Below are positions 23,611 to 35,639 of a stretch of DNA of 64,000 bases, one piece after another (the stretch's first letter is position 1; each line of letters begins with the position of its first letter). Position numbers and translations under genes: made by a program. Source of the DNA: Boswellia sacra. Lineage: Eukaryota; Streptophyta; Magnoliopsida; Sapindales; Burseraceae. Under the pieces are notes generated by a model. That model made no database searches. It saw nothing but the letters and a program-made list of their open reading frames with translations, and was not told the DNA's origin. Where the stretch lies: positions 124,001 to 188,000 of the forward strand of contig SNVD02004835.1 in NCBI GenBank assembly GCA_013180625.2, read 5' to 3'.

Positions 23611-25225
23611 AAGATAGTTGATTAGCGCTAAAATCATCAAAGAGATAAGTTATTGATTGTATTATTTAATTTTAAGATCTGCAACACAATCACATTTTAC
23701 GAAAAGAAATAGAGATCATTAAAATATAATACCTAATTGAACCTATTATAATATTAAAATAAATATAAAATATATGAATGATACTAATATTATAAACTTA
23801 CTTATCCAAACCTATTTGACGCTATTAAGTGATTACTATGCTATCCATATTAATGTAATTAAAAATTTAAAATTCATTCATTACAAAAATCACGACACAT
23901 CAGTTTATACAGATAAGTTTGTAAGAATAGTATTACTCAAAATATATTTAATTTAATGGTGAGGATAATTGTAAATTGATTGAAAAGATAAAATTATAAG
24001 ATTATTATTGTATCCTTACTAAATTTGGGACAGGTCTGATAAGGTTCAAAAAATAGGGGCCGGATACAAGTAATTTTTTTTAACTGACTTGAATTTGATA
24101 TAAATATATTCTATCAATTTAATTAAAAAAGAGTGGAACAATGATTCCAATTTAATAATTCTAATTTCAAAATAGTTACACATAAACAACATTTTTTAAA
24201 AGTCGTATAGATACGAAAGAGATATGAAGTCTGTGAGAAATAGAAAAAATTCATAATAATGATGATGATGATGATAACAGACATAGAATTTTTTGAAACT
24301 CACACTTAATATTTATCATTTAAAAAATGCTTTTCTTTGATTCTTGAATATGATAAAACAGATTGTTGTAACATTTTACTCATATCATATCAACACAAGA
24401 CTATAGAAGATCCCTTAGATTAGATTAATCAAACATGCAAAATTGAAAATTTAAAAATGAATAAACACAAATCTAACGTATCTAATACGGATCAAGGAAC
24501 GATATATTATGATTATCATATTGCAAGATAATAGTTATGGTAATCAACTTTGCAAAAGAGTTATTTATTTATTATTATTCTTTGTAAAATTTTGAATTCT
24601 TGGATGTTGGATCTGCGTTGATTAATCGATAACGACGTTGATACAGAAAGGGACATTGAGAGTAGATCTGCATTATTCTTGTGCTACAAGTTATTGATTA
24701 AATTAATTGTTCCAAAAAACTGCAGTAAGAGAATAATAATTAACTAGTAAAAGTCAAGGACAAATTAAATTATAACTAGATAACATTTTTAATTATGATG
24801 CTTTTTGAAATGTTTATTCTATAATATTGTACCAAATACTGTATATGGTATTGTTCATACAAAAGGATTCGCATAGCCCCCATTCAGACTTGAGCTTTGA
24901 CTTCACTAATCAGTTTAATTTAATTTTGTTGAAAAAAGGCTCCCATATATGTATGCACGATCACATATGTTAATATTTATATAACAATCAAGAAGGACGT
25001 GTCCAACAGGAAATACTTTTTATAAACAAGCAGCGGTGCAGAGTTCCTTATTAAACTAACGTAAGATCTCTCCGTCTTTTTCTTTTCTTTTCTTTCTTTT
25101 TCTTTTTTTTTTCAATATAGATATATATTTGAAGTTTCAAGCATATATAAGAATCTTTATTAGGTGACGTTTTCTTTTCATGTGGGTTTCATACACAGAA
25201 AGTACCTTCTTAGAATGGAAACCTA
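23611..25225. other. AT-rich intergenic sequence upstream of UGT copy 2
   Basis: No recognised gene. It holds short repeats such as (ATG/ATA)n near 24257 and a CT-rich stretch near 25077-25115. Confidence 0.55.
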
Positions 25226-25742
25226 ATTACATTTTTTTTTCTTAAGAAAAATATTATTATTATTATTATTATTTGGAAATTTTAGATCTTTTAACATATA
25301 AACTAATGTTGGTATAAGAAAATTGATACAAATTTTTAAATACTATTTCTTCAATTTAATTCGGTACTCAAGTTTTATTCTAATATCAAACCATCCTATG
25401 TGCGTACGATTATATTTAGTTAAATGAAGATTGAAAATTTATGTTAAATAAGTATTTAAATTATAAAATACCGACGTGTCCTTGTTCAAAATAAATAAAC
25501 ATACTCTTGAGGCAGACAAACCGTATTTCAAAGGAAACATCACTCCTTTGACTAAAGTTAAAAACTGACAAAAGCGCTGCAAAATTTCTTTTGCTACCAC
25601 TTGTTCCATTTGACGCCATACGTTTGTGACACTTGCAATGGTGCGTTGCTTATCTTTTCTACACCTATTAAATGCCTATCCAAAATGAAAGGACTCAGTT
25701 ATTCATCTCTCTCAATTTTGATTAGCCAGAGCGAAAGAAAAG
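25226..25742 (+). promoter_or_regulatory. Promoter region of UGT copy 2, duplicated upstream of copy 3
   Basis: About 500 bp align with 57160-57657 upstream of copy 3. Conserved pieces include CTTTGACTAAAGTTAAAAA (with a TTGACT W-box core, about 25553), CATTTGAC near 25607, TGACACTTGCAAT near 25628 and the AGCCAGAGCGAAAGAAAA leader just before the start. A TATTAAATG stretch near 25666 is the best TATA candidate. W-box cores bind WRKY factors, so defence or stress control is possible but not shown. Confidence 0.6.
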
Positions 25743-27307
25743 ATGGAAGACAAGATGTATAGAGGTCATGTTCTTGTAATACCTTACCCAAGCCAAGGTC
25801 ACATAAACCCCACTCATCAATTTTCCAAACGCTTGGCCTCTAAAGGTCTCAAAGCTACCTTTGCCATAACCAACTTCGTCTCCAAGACCATGACGTCTAA
25901 ATCCTCTAGCTCACTGCAATTCGAAACCATATCAGATGGCTTTGATGAAGGTGGGTTTGCTAAAGCTGAGAGTATCCAAGATTATCTCCAAAAGATGGAA
26001 GCTGCTGGCTCGAAAACCCTAGCTGAGCTCATCATAAAATACAGAAACTCCTCAACCCCTATCGATTGCATAGTTTATGATCCTTTCTTGCCTTGGGCAC
26101 TTGAGGTTGCTAAGCAGTTTGGCCTTCTTGGAGCTGCCTTTTTCACTCAAACGTGCGCAGTTAACTACATATACTATCTTGTTTACAATGGGTTGTTGAA
26201 GCTTCCAATTTCTTCAACACCAATATCCATTCCTGGATTGCCGTTGCTTGATCCTCCAGATATGCCTTCGTTCATTTATGTAGCAGGGCAGTATCCAGCT
26301 TACTTTGAGATGGTGTTGAATCAGTTCTCAAACACAGATAAAGCCGATTTTATTCTTGTCAATACCTTCTACAAGTTAGAAAGTGAGGTGGGTTTCTTTG
26401 TATGCATACATATACGTATACGTATACGTATACGCATATCTACATGCATACACATATGCTTATATGTGCATACATGTGAACCTGCATACGTATATACCTT
26501 TTACTTCTTGTTTATGTGATCAATTCAACCTTCACCTAATTGACCTTAACATTGTGTTTGACTTGGTCATAGATGGTGGATTCAATGAATAAAGTTTGTC
26601 CGTTGCTGACAATCGGTCCCACGATTCCATCTGCCTACTTAGACAACCGTATCCAAAATGACAAAGATTATGACCTCAATCTCTTCACGTTGGACAAATC
26701 CGTCTGCATCGATTGGCTTAATGCCAAGCAGAAGGGATCTGTCGTTTATGTATCATTTGGCAGCATGGCTAATTTAAGCATCAGACAAATGGAGGAACTT
26801 GCGTGGGGATTGAAGCAAACAAATTTTTATTTCTTGTGGGTGCTGAGGGATTCCGAAGATACAAAGCTCCCAAAAGGATTTGTTGATGAGATAGGCGATA
26901 AGGGCTTGACAGTGAAATGGAGCCCTCAATTAGAAGTGCTATCAAACAAAGCTCTGGGCTGTTTCTTCTCCCATGCTGGGTGGAATTCAACTATTGAGGC
27001 ATTGAGCATGGCGGTGCCAATGGTGGTAATGCCACAATGGACCGACCAACCGACGGATGCTAAGTTTGTGCAGGATGTATGGAAGGTTGGTGTTAGAGTT
27101 AAAGTTGATGAGAATGGGATTGTGTCAAGAGAGGAGATTGAGAATTGCATAAGGGAAGTAATGGAGGGTGAGAGAGCAAGCGAAATGAGGAGAAATGCTA
27201 AGAAATGGAGGGAGTTGGCTATGGAGGCTGTGAGTGATGGTGGCACTTCCGACAAAAACATCGATGAATTTGTTTTCAAGTTAGTAAAGCACTCAGTATT
27301 GTCCTAA
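25743..27307 (+). CDS. UGT74-like UDP-glycosyltransferase (copy 2), intact two-exon gene
   Basis: Exon 1 is 25743-26387 (215 codons); a 185-bp intron (GAG|GTGGGT ... TCATAG|ATGG) is 26388-26572; exon 2 is 26573-27307. The product is 459 residues, normal for the family. The N-terminal domain has SQGHINP with the catalytic-type His20 and a VYDPFLPWAL segment with Asp113, the usual charge-relay partner. The C-terminal domain has TIGPTIPS, VVYVSFGSM and a complete 44-residue PSPG box at 331-374 (WSPQ...HAGWNST...PQWTDQ). The final Gln is typical of glucose donors. No signal peptide or membrane segment is seen, so a cytosolic enzyme is expected. Group-L (UGT74) members glucosylate carboxylic acids such as salicylate or auxins, thiohydroximates and other small acceptors; the substrate here is unknown. 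The intron contains an alternating purine-pyrimidine (TACGTA) repeat. Start chosen by conservation with copies 1 and 3. Confidence 0.93.
26399..26440. repeat. ATACGT-type simple repeat in the UGT copy 2 intron
   Basis: Tandem units of the form TATACG occupy the middle of the intron. The orthologous position in copy 3 has (CA)n(TA)n instead, so this is a fast-evolving site. Confidence 0.75.
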
Positions 27308-28160
27308 CCCAGATGTTTTGCTTCAATATTTCTTCCTCGTTCTGCAATTTAGGAAAATTTACCACAGTCTATGTATGTTGATTAATAGTACTGCTCAAGC
27401 ATGGTTACCGTGTCATTGTTGATTAATAAATTCTCTTAAATTGAAGAATTTCATGGCTGCCTTTATAACCTTTTCTAATATTTGTGAGCCGTCTTAAAGA
27501 TGTGGAGTGCCCCGCATATGGCGAAGAATCAATGTTAATTAATTAACCAATGGGTATCGATTGACAACTTGCAACCGTTAATGGATCATGCGCCAATACC
27601 ACATCGCTTCAAAATAACATTTCAAAAGCGAAAAATAACTGAAGAAGCGTGTCACTCTTGATTAAGAAATTCGCTTAAAATTGAAGAATTTCACGTGTTG
27701 TTTTTAAAACGTTTTGTAATTTTTGTGAGCCGTCATTAAGACGCGGAATGCCCCGCATATCTTGGATATGCAATAGTAATTATGTAAACGGGATTTTTTT
27801 ATACCTCTTATCGAAAGACTAAAATGTTCTCACTATCTTAATCAGTGCTTCATAAAATGCATATTGTGCCAAATCCAAGTCTCTACGTTGGAAGCATGAA
27901 AGCTTGTGGAAGAAATAACTGACTGGAAAGTTCTTTGAAAGTTATGAATGAGTCTACCTAATATTGACTGGCACTTAATTGCCAATCAGGTAACAATCAT
28001 TCAATTCCATAAGCTAAAAAAAAATAAAAAAATTACGAACTCATATCAATCCTCCATGTGGCAGACTCTACACACCTCGAAATTAGGATTTTAAGACATC
28101 AAGAAATATTCTAAAAGCTCAGTTAACTCATTGAGATCATGCCACTCTACACAAGGGGTG
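27308..28160. repeat. 3' flank of UGT copy 2 with an internal duplication
   Basis: 27308-27460 aligns with the 3' flank of copy 3 (59214-59365). Two direct copies of a block of about 115 bp start near 27416 and 27656; both contain AATTGAAGAATTTCA, GTGAGCCGTC and CCCCGCATAT. Between them, 27540-27640 is related to 32205-32315 on the far side of the hAT element. No gene is present. Confidence 0.6.
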
Positions 28161-28284
28161 GTTGAGATCATAGACGAAGCCAGGATTTTTACCAAGGAGG
28201 GACAAATCCAAACAACAATAAAATTTAAAATGACAATAAAACAATAAAGAAAAATAGTGATATCCATTCATACATTTTTCAATT

Positions 28285-30530
28285 TTACAATTGTTCTCGA
28301 CGTGATTTCATATTTTGAAAGCGTTGAATGATAACTTCATTATCAATAGCATCAAATACATCCTTCTCTATATATACAATTAAGTTATCATTCAGCCATT
28401 GATATCCCATTCGATTTCGAAGATGGTTCTTGACAAAATTCATTGCTGAAAAGGCCCTCTCAACACTGGCTGTAGCAACTGGAAGAATTAATGCTAATGT
28501 CACTAACTTCCAAACTAATGGATACACAATATCTTTTCTATACTCAACCATTCTCTTTGCAGGATCCCCAATTCCTTTCAATGCTGAAAATTCAATGCTA
28601 GAGCGCATATCCATAATGTAAACATCAAGTTGAACATCAAGTGCCATGAGCTCCATTTCAGAAAAATCATTAGGATAGAATTCAGCAAGTCGCATCAATT
28701 TTTGTTTATCAAAAGCACCAAACGAGTCATATGGACATAAACATGCTATACACAAAAGCAACTTAGTATTTGCCTCATTGAAGCGATTGTTTAGCTCTTG
28801 AAGTTGCGTATCCAAAATAGTGTAAAACAAATCAATCCGATAATGATGCATATTTGTGATTTCTGGGGCATTACGCATAGACCGCCCTTCAATTATAAAC
28901 CTATCATCCATGTTAGGGACATCAATGTCATGCTTAACACAAAAAGAATATACTTTACCTAATAAACTATCCAATCCTTTCTCCCTCATCATTTGCAATC
29001 CATCTTTACATACACTAACCAATTTCATAGCATTCACAATATCTTGATCTTTTCTTTGAAGAGCTTGAGACAATTCATTTGCAAGGCCAAGTATATCTTT
29101 CATCAAAAAGAGAGTAAACACAAAATTAAATGATTGCATCATCTTTGAAATATGTTTGGCATGAAATCTTTGTTCAGAGCATCCATCCCGTGTAATTATC
29201 TTAAGAACATCAATTATGGATGAAAACATGATAGTAATGCTTATCAACGTACCATAATGTGATCCCCAACGTGTATCACCAGCATGTTTCAAATTAGTCT
29301 CTTGATTGAGACCTTGTCCACCTGAAAGTTCACCATTATTGATAGCTTCAATAACTTTAAGAGCTTGTTTCTCTCGAAGGATATCACTACGCTTAGATGA
29401 AGCTCCAACAATATTAACAATGATTGCAATTATATTAAAAATATCATTAACATCTTCACGTTTCTTTACAGCTGCTACAAGAGCCAATTGGAGTTGATGA
29501 GCAAAACAATGAACATAGTAACCACAATTATTCTCATTCAAAATGAGTGTTTTAAGCCCATTGAATTCACCTTGCACATTACTAGCTCCATCATAGCCTT
29601 GGCCACGCAACCTAGATATGCTCAATCCATACTTACAAAATAGATTATCAAGTGTTGCCTTAAGTGAGAGAGCTGTGGTACTAGTAACATTTTCAATTCC
29701 TATTAGGCGCTCTACAACAAGACCATTTTTGTTCACATAATGCAAAACAACAGCCATTTGCACTTTAACAGATATATCACGAGATTCATCAATCATAATG
29801 GAAATAATGAGTCACCCAAATATCTAATTATAACAATGCGAGTTTCAAGGGAAGCAGCACTTGCAATGTTTTTTTTGAATATCAGGTGATGTCAATTTAA
29901 GATTCTCAAGAGCATTCTCGAAAGTAACAGCTTTAACATCTTCATTATGCTTAGCAAGAAATTGCAAAAGCTCAAGGAAGTTTCCTTGGTCACTTGAACC
30001 ATCAGATTCATCATTACCACGAAATGCAAACCCTTGTCATAAAAGAAAACGAACACAATCAACCATGGCAGTCATCGAGTTCGATACTCAATTTTAGCTT
30101 GATCAGAATATCGAGTGAAGCAAGTTTCAATATGTTGACTTTGCTTCATTAGTAATTCACACATTGTTCGAGCATAGTTATGAGCACTATTAACACCTCC
30201 TTCACGGATTTTAAATTTTTCTTTCTTCTTCCAATTTGAAAACCCTTGACCAACGAAATAATCACCACCTCCTTGATCTCCAATTTCAGGCTTAAAAAGA
30301 TAGTAATAAAGACAAAATGCAACATCTTTTGCTATGCTATATTCTAACCATGTAAACTCATCAAACCGAGAAACAACAAATCGCCGTGAGATTTGCCCAT
30401 ATTTTGTAGAAGGAAAACTATAGCCTCTAGGTTGGCAAGGTTTTCTTTGTAAGTATGCTCTCCGGACTTGATCCCTAATATTAGGATCATAATCTAAAGT
30501 TCGAGGTCATAGTCCAGGATCCATTGGAAG
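28285..30530 (-). pseudogene. hAT transposase (TTF-zinc-finger / ZMYM1-like), 5' part broken
   Basis: The 3' part, 29796 to 28285, is open for 503 codons. It contains the DESRDIS motif, a GQGYDGASN segment, HCFAHQLQL, DTRWGSH and, at the C-terminal end, a hAT dimerisation region with ATASVERAFSAMN. This is the plant TTF-type zinc-finger protein family with a hAT C-terminal domain, a domesticated-looking but mostly transposon-borne group. Further upstream, 30530-30100 reads the N-terminal zinc-finger region (RAYLQR, then GYSFPSTKYG and FVGQGFSNWKK) but is separated by frameshifts and stops between about 30060 and 29800. A transposase would bind the terminal repeats in the nucleus. A complete protein cannot be read, so it is probably inactive unless the breaks are sequencing errors. 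Confidence 0.87.
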
Positions 30531-30539
30531 ATCTCTCAA

Positions 30540-31700
30540 ATCAACTTCTATATTTTTACTAGAACCACCACTATGTCTCTCTTGATGGGGTGGGAGTGCT
30601 ACCTTTTTCTGTAAATATTTCTCCAAACTGTTTCAAAACAAAAAATTTGTCATTACTTGTGTGAACGAAAGTGCAAAAGAACCAAATAATAAGAATAATA
30701 ATAATAATAATTTATTTCAATATTAATAATAGGCAGTTTTAAAAGTACAAATACTAAATAAATAGATATTGAAATTTTAAAATTGTTAAAAAAACATGTT
30801 ACGATTAGAAAAAAATTATTTTTATATATAGAACTCAAACAAATATGATCAAAAATTAAGAATTATAATTTTTAAAATAATTGACCAAAAAGTCTATCAA
30901 AATCAAATGTAGGACAACACGAAAATCAACTATTCACCGGCATAATCATCTAGACTAAAACTTTTTGATTGGAGGTAGGTTCCAGTTATTAGCTTTTGAG
31001 AAATCAGCTATCGCCAGAAACCCATTCCTAATCCACTCTAACTGCCAACAAAATCTATAATTTGGTTTATACAAATTTTCAAAGAGGGATTTCTTTTTTG
31101 TTTTGTTTAATTGTTTTATTATTATAAATATCCACAATCTCACAATAATTAAATCTAATTAACATTTGTTTAAATTAGAGGTTTTTGGTTTCTATTTGAT
31201 CATAATACAGCGTAACTATATAATTTTTTAATATATTATATAGAATTAAAATATTTATATAAAAAATTGTAATATAAAAATAAAGTCCTACAATCATGAT
31301 TCATGGCCAGCAGCTACCCTTGCGAATTTAAGGAAAAAGAAATTGCAGCAAATTACTTGAAGAGTAAAAGCAAATAAGAAAACTGAAAAAGTGCAAAGTA
31401 ATAAATAAAAGACAAGAGAAGAAGAATTTTATCTGAATATACACTACCTTCCAATAAATAGATGGACCACCACAAGATGAACAGGCATTGATTGGTGAAT
31501 TGTCGCCAATGAAGTGAAGAAGAAGGAGAAGAAGAAGAAACGGAGTTACGGGACCACAAAACCAAAAAAAAGTAAAGTGTTTTTTAGGATTTGGTAAAGT
31601 GGACGGGCAAGACTTAAGAGGGAAGAAACCAATAAAAAATTATAATACAAATTTGTAATTTTAGACAATATAAGGGGCAAAATAGATAATGCATCCTTTT
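30540..31700 (-). other. 5' untranslated and promoter part of the hAT element
   Basis: Between the transposase start and the right terminal repeat. It is AT-rich with an ATT/AAT run near 30690-30715. A short purine-rich stretch near 31515 may be leader. No other gene is seen. Confidence 0.45.
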
Positions 31701-31772
31701 AAAAAAATTTCCAAATCCAGAAGGGGCAATTGCCCCTCCTTGTCTCTTCCTGCCTCCGTCCCTGGCTGACAT

Positions 31773-32897
31773 TTAGGTTGAATGTGTGATCTCCTATGTA
31801 AGGAAAAAGATACATGAATGTCTAACAGCTGCTATCAGCTGATGGGTTTTGCCATCCACAATGGAAGTTATTTGAGCTAGTTGGAGAAGAACATTCATCA
31901 CCAGTCACTCTCACCAATAAGAGAGTTGTCTCACCATCACCCTGCAACATTGGAAGCTGGTCTCCCTTAATTCACTCATATGTTAACATCAAAAGAGTTA
32001 GTTAGGATCAGTTTACCACTATTTTCAGTTACATCTAGTCATTAAGCCTCAGCCACTCCTAACTAGAACTCTTCAGTCATCATTTGCATGCTAGATCAAC
32101 TATTTCCTTGAACACTTGATACAAAAGTTCTAAGGTATATTTCTGTCATTAACTATTTTATTTTTGATACATGTAAAGAAATAGTATTAGTCCAGCATTT
32201 TTTGGCATCAACAAATTAATTGATCATTGGGTGTCGACTGATAACATATGCAACCATTAATGGATCATTCTCCAATGCCACAACGCTTCATATTAACATT
32301 TCATAAGCGAAAAAGCAGTTAAGAATTAATTTTTCAAATTTCTATGCAAACATTTAGAGTATTAACTTTGTCACTTTCTTAAAAGTCTAAATTAGTAGAT
32401 GTCATTTCAACGGTAATTATATTCTTCAACATGCCTCCTTAAATAAAATATCATGTCACATCATATGCTAGGGCTTTGCCTATTCTTACACTTTTACGCA
32501 TAGGTCAAATGACTTTAATATTATGTTAAAATTTATATTTATCACTTTTCTTTTCTTTTTCTTTTTTAATATTTAGCTAATAGTTGTAGGTAATGACTCA
32601 ACATTAGGTTTATCTTTCAATATACCCCCTCTTATACAAAGGCCTTACGTGTTCTTATATGTGGAATCCTCACAAATCCCATTTTGGATCTTATAGAGTG
32701 AAACAATTTATTTTCTTGTAATTAGCATAATGTGGATTTGAATCTTAAAATCAATTATGGGTATTAAATCTCACCGATGATATTTGCTTTATAGCTCTAT
32801 TGATCCCTTTTAATTAAATGAATCATTATTTGCAGATATTTAAATACATTAATGAAGACATTTATTTACTTACGTTAATAAGAGTAATTATGTATCC
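31773..32897. repeat. Spacer with dispersed-repeat segments shared with the UGT copy 3 flank
   Basis: 32205-32315 is related to 27540-27640. 32650-32897 aligns with about 60690-60975 downstream of UGT copy 3 (shared blocks include TTTTAATTAAAT and TATTTGCAGATATTTAAAT-like text). This places the stretch in the duplicated UGT neighbourhood. No coding sequence. Confidence 0.55.
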
Positions 32898-32902
32898 CAT
32901 AT

Positions 32903-33825
32903 TGTTAGTATCAATATGACACGTGGCAACTTTCATGCATATGACTAAAATTTTTTTTTGTCAACTTGTGATAAAAACATGTGTGACATTCTTTTTCTTA
33001 ATACATTATGAGATATTTATTTTAGGAAAATATTTGATTAAATGATTATTGGAAAGCTTTTTGAGTTAGGAATACTTTTGATATTTATCCTAATTAGTTT
33101 AGTATTTTAGTTGATTACAATTACGTATTTGGATTAGGATATTGCGACATGCTTTCCTATAGTTTATCTAGTCATCCTATTTTAGTTTTGCATGGATTTG
33201 ATAATAATTAGAATTGTTGATTACATGAGTTATATATATATATATATCTATTCACGTAGGCTATATAAAGTGAAGCACTCAAGGCTTAACAGTAGAGCAA
33301 GAGAGGTGGTGTATATGCAGAAACGTGAAGTGCACTTGAGTGTCTTTGTTTTTCATGATCTTCATTGTAAAATCTTTATGATTGAGTGAGTTTAGACTGT
33401 GCATGACTCATATGCATTGAGTATGTGCATAGATCTGATTGTTGAGAGCTATTGAGTCGTGTAAGCTTAAGAGAGTTGAGTGATTACATGATTCCGTAAT
33501 AGTTATGTTGGTTATATCTGACAAAACCGTTGTAGTTAAGTCCCACATGTCTATGAAGTGTAATATCACAAGAGTGTGCAAAGGACTTTGGTTGTGATCG
33601 AGGATGATCAAGTTTACATAGATTAGGTTAATGAGTGAGCAGGTGGCTACAACTGTAACGAGTCCTAACTCGAGTGTACACATATATAGCGTAGTGGATT
33701 GCAACTCTTATTGACCATGGATGTAGGCTGATTGATATCCGAACCACGTAAAATTTTTTGTTTCATTATTCTTAATTGTTTTAGTTACGTCTATGATAAC
33801 CATCCATTCATTGCAGAAACTAACG
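32903..33825 (+). repeat. 5' LTR of the Sirevirus-like element
   Basis: A 923-bp LTR that starts TGTTAGTATCAATATGACAC and ends ACTAACG; the terminal CA seen in the 3' LTR has become CG. A TATATAAAG box lies near 33262, with an (AT)n run at 33229-33248. Confidence 0.92.
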
Positions 33826-33892
33826 ATTGATATCAGAGTAGGTTCACTGACATACAAAAGTAGAGATCAATTTTTTTTTTTTTTTTGCAGGT

Positions 33893-35597
33893 ATGGAAGG
33901 ACTATGGAATGGAAATTCAGTCACTTAACCAGCATTGCTCGAGGATGGATATTATGCCTATTGGAATGTTAAAATGAAGATCTTTTTGAAGTCCCTTGAT
34001 GATAGAGTTTGCACTAGCATTGTTCATAAATGGATACCGCCAATGAAGACCAATGAGTCTGGTCAACGAGTTGAGAAACCAGAAAACAAATGGATAGAAG
34101 CTAAATATAAACTGTCAAGCTAGAATTATAAGGGAATCAATGCTAGTTTTAGCATTGTCAATATTCAACAATTTGGATTGATCTCAAAGTGCACCACCAT
34201 AAAAGAAGCATAGGATATTCTTGAGGGAAAGCATGAAGGTACAAAGAAGATAAAAGATTCTAAATTACTTACATTGACTTCGAAGTTTGAAAATCTTACT
34301 ATGCAAGAAGATAAGTCCATAAGTGATTTTCATGCTAGGCTTTGTGAAATAACTAATACTGCTTACATGCTTGGTGATGAATATTTTGAGGCTAAAATTG
34401 TAGGAAAGATCTTTAGATCTTTACCAAGTAAATTTCAACCTAAAGTTACAGTTCTTGAAGAAAGCAATAATATGAAAACTATAAGGGTTGATGAACTACT
34501 TTGTTCTCTTCAAGCGAATGAGATAGGGCTAAAATCAAGAAAGAAGGAAAAGAGCATAGCTTTCTTTGTTGCTTTAGAAAAGAAAGAAAGTAGAGATTTG
34601 GCTGATGAGCATATTGCGTTTTTGATAAATATATGAAGAAGAATTGGAAGAAGAAAAATCCTAAGAAAATTCAAAAAGGAAAGAGCTTTGACACAAGAAA
34701 ATTTCTCAAAGAACTAGCCAAGCAGATTCAAGAGAAATCTACCAAAAAGGGCCAAGTACAATGCTTCAAATGTAAGGGATTTGGACATATATAATCTGAG
34801 TTTCCTAATTACAAGAGAAGGATGGATAGAAGCTTGTGTGCAACCTAGAGTGATAATACAGGAATAGAATCTGATAAAGAAGAACATTTTGGTAACTTTG
34901 TTGCAATTGCTGAAAATGTGTCTGATAAAATCAAATCAGTTGTGTTTGACATAACTGAACAAAATAGATCAAACTGTGATGAATCAAATGCAGAGGAGGA
35001 ATAAGATTATCATGTGAAACTTCAACTTGCTTATAATGCACTTTATAAAACATGGAAAAAAAATAAAAAGCGCAAATTAATAATCTGTAGAAAGAGAAAG
35101 AAGTTCTCAGATGCGAGAAGACATATGCAAAAGAATGCATGAGTAAGCTGTAGACAGTTGTGAAACAAAAAACTGAAGAGATTGAGAAACTCTTATTTGA
35201 ACTTGTAGAGGCCCATAAGTGTATTGATGAACTTATAATCGATTCAGCTCAACTAGATCAAGTCTTCAGTCTTGGGAGAAAAAGCACAAATAAGCATGGC
35301 TTGGGATTTGATGAAGGTGATATTGCTTCAACTTCCAAAACAATTTTTGTTAAAGCCTTAACTAACATTTCAGGTTCAAGTTCAAATGCTAACTCTCAAA
35401 ACTCAAAAGGTAAAGATGTCTTTGTCTCACCCATGAGTTCTTTTAAGTCAAGCCTAGAAAAGCTAACCAAATTTGTTCCTACTTGTTATTTCTACAGTGT
35501 ACAAGGCCATATCAGACTTAGGTGTTATAAGTCTTCAAAATTATTGCATAATAAATCTATACAGTTAAGACAGTTACCTAAGACTGGACTAGTGTAG
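33893..35597 (+). pseudogene. Sirevirus gag remnant
   Basis: It begins at ATG 33893 after a poly-T/CAG stretch. A stop follows within about 10 codons, then open pieces at 33935-34123, 34274-34636 and 35160-35597. The N-terminal DUF4219/UBN2-type region includes EDGYYAYWNVKMK and a later VDELLCSLQANE segment typical of Sirevirus gag. Two zinc-knuckle sites are damaged: at about 34760 the final Cys is lost and a stop lies inside, and at about 35490-35531 the second Cys is Tyr. It would have packaged element RNA in the cytoplasm; it is not functional now. Confidence 0.85.
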
Positions 35598-35639
35598 GTT
35601 AAGAAATAGGTAACTAAGTGTAATGTTGCATTTACTGCT

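Larger units (their letters stand above)
28169..31764 (-). mobile_element. hAT-superfamily DNA transposon
   Basis: The right end, inverted, reads CAGGGACGGAGGCAGG from 31764. The left end reads CATAGACGAAGCCAGG from 28169; these are imperfect terminal inverted repeats. Flanking 8-mers GTTGAGAT (28161-28168) and GCTGACAT (31765-31772) agree at 6 of 8 positions, which fits the 8-bp hAT duplication after decay. A transposase-like gene lies on the minus strand. A perfect 14-bp palindrome GGGGCAATTGCCCC (31723-31736) sits just inside the right end. Size is about 3.6 kb. Confidence 0.85.

Noticed and set aside
23774..23956. 60-codon frame in AT-rich spacer
   Set aside because: Composition is dominated by Ile, Leu, Asn and Lys as expected from AT-rich random sequence; no homology recognised.
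28430..28621. Small + strand frames opposite the hAT transposase
   Set aside because: They are complements of the 503-codon transposase reading and carry no motif of their own.
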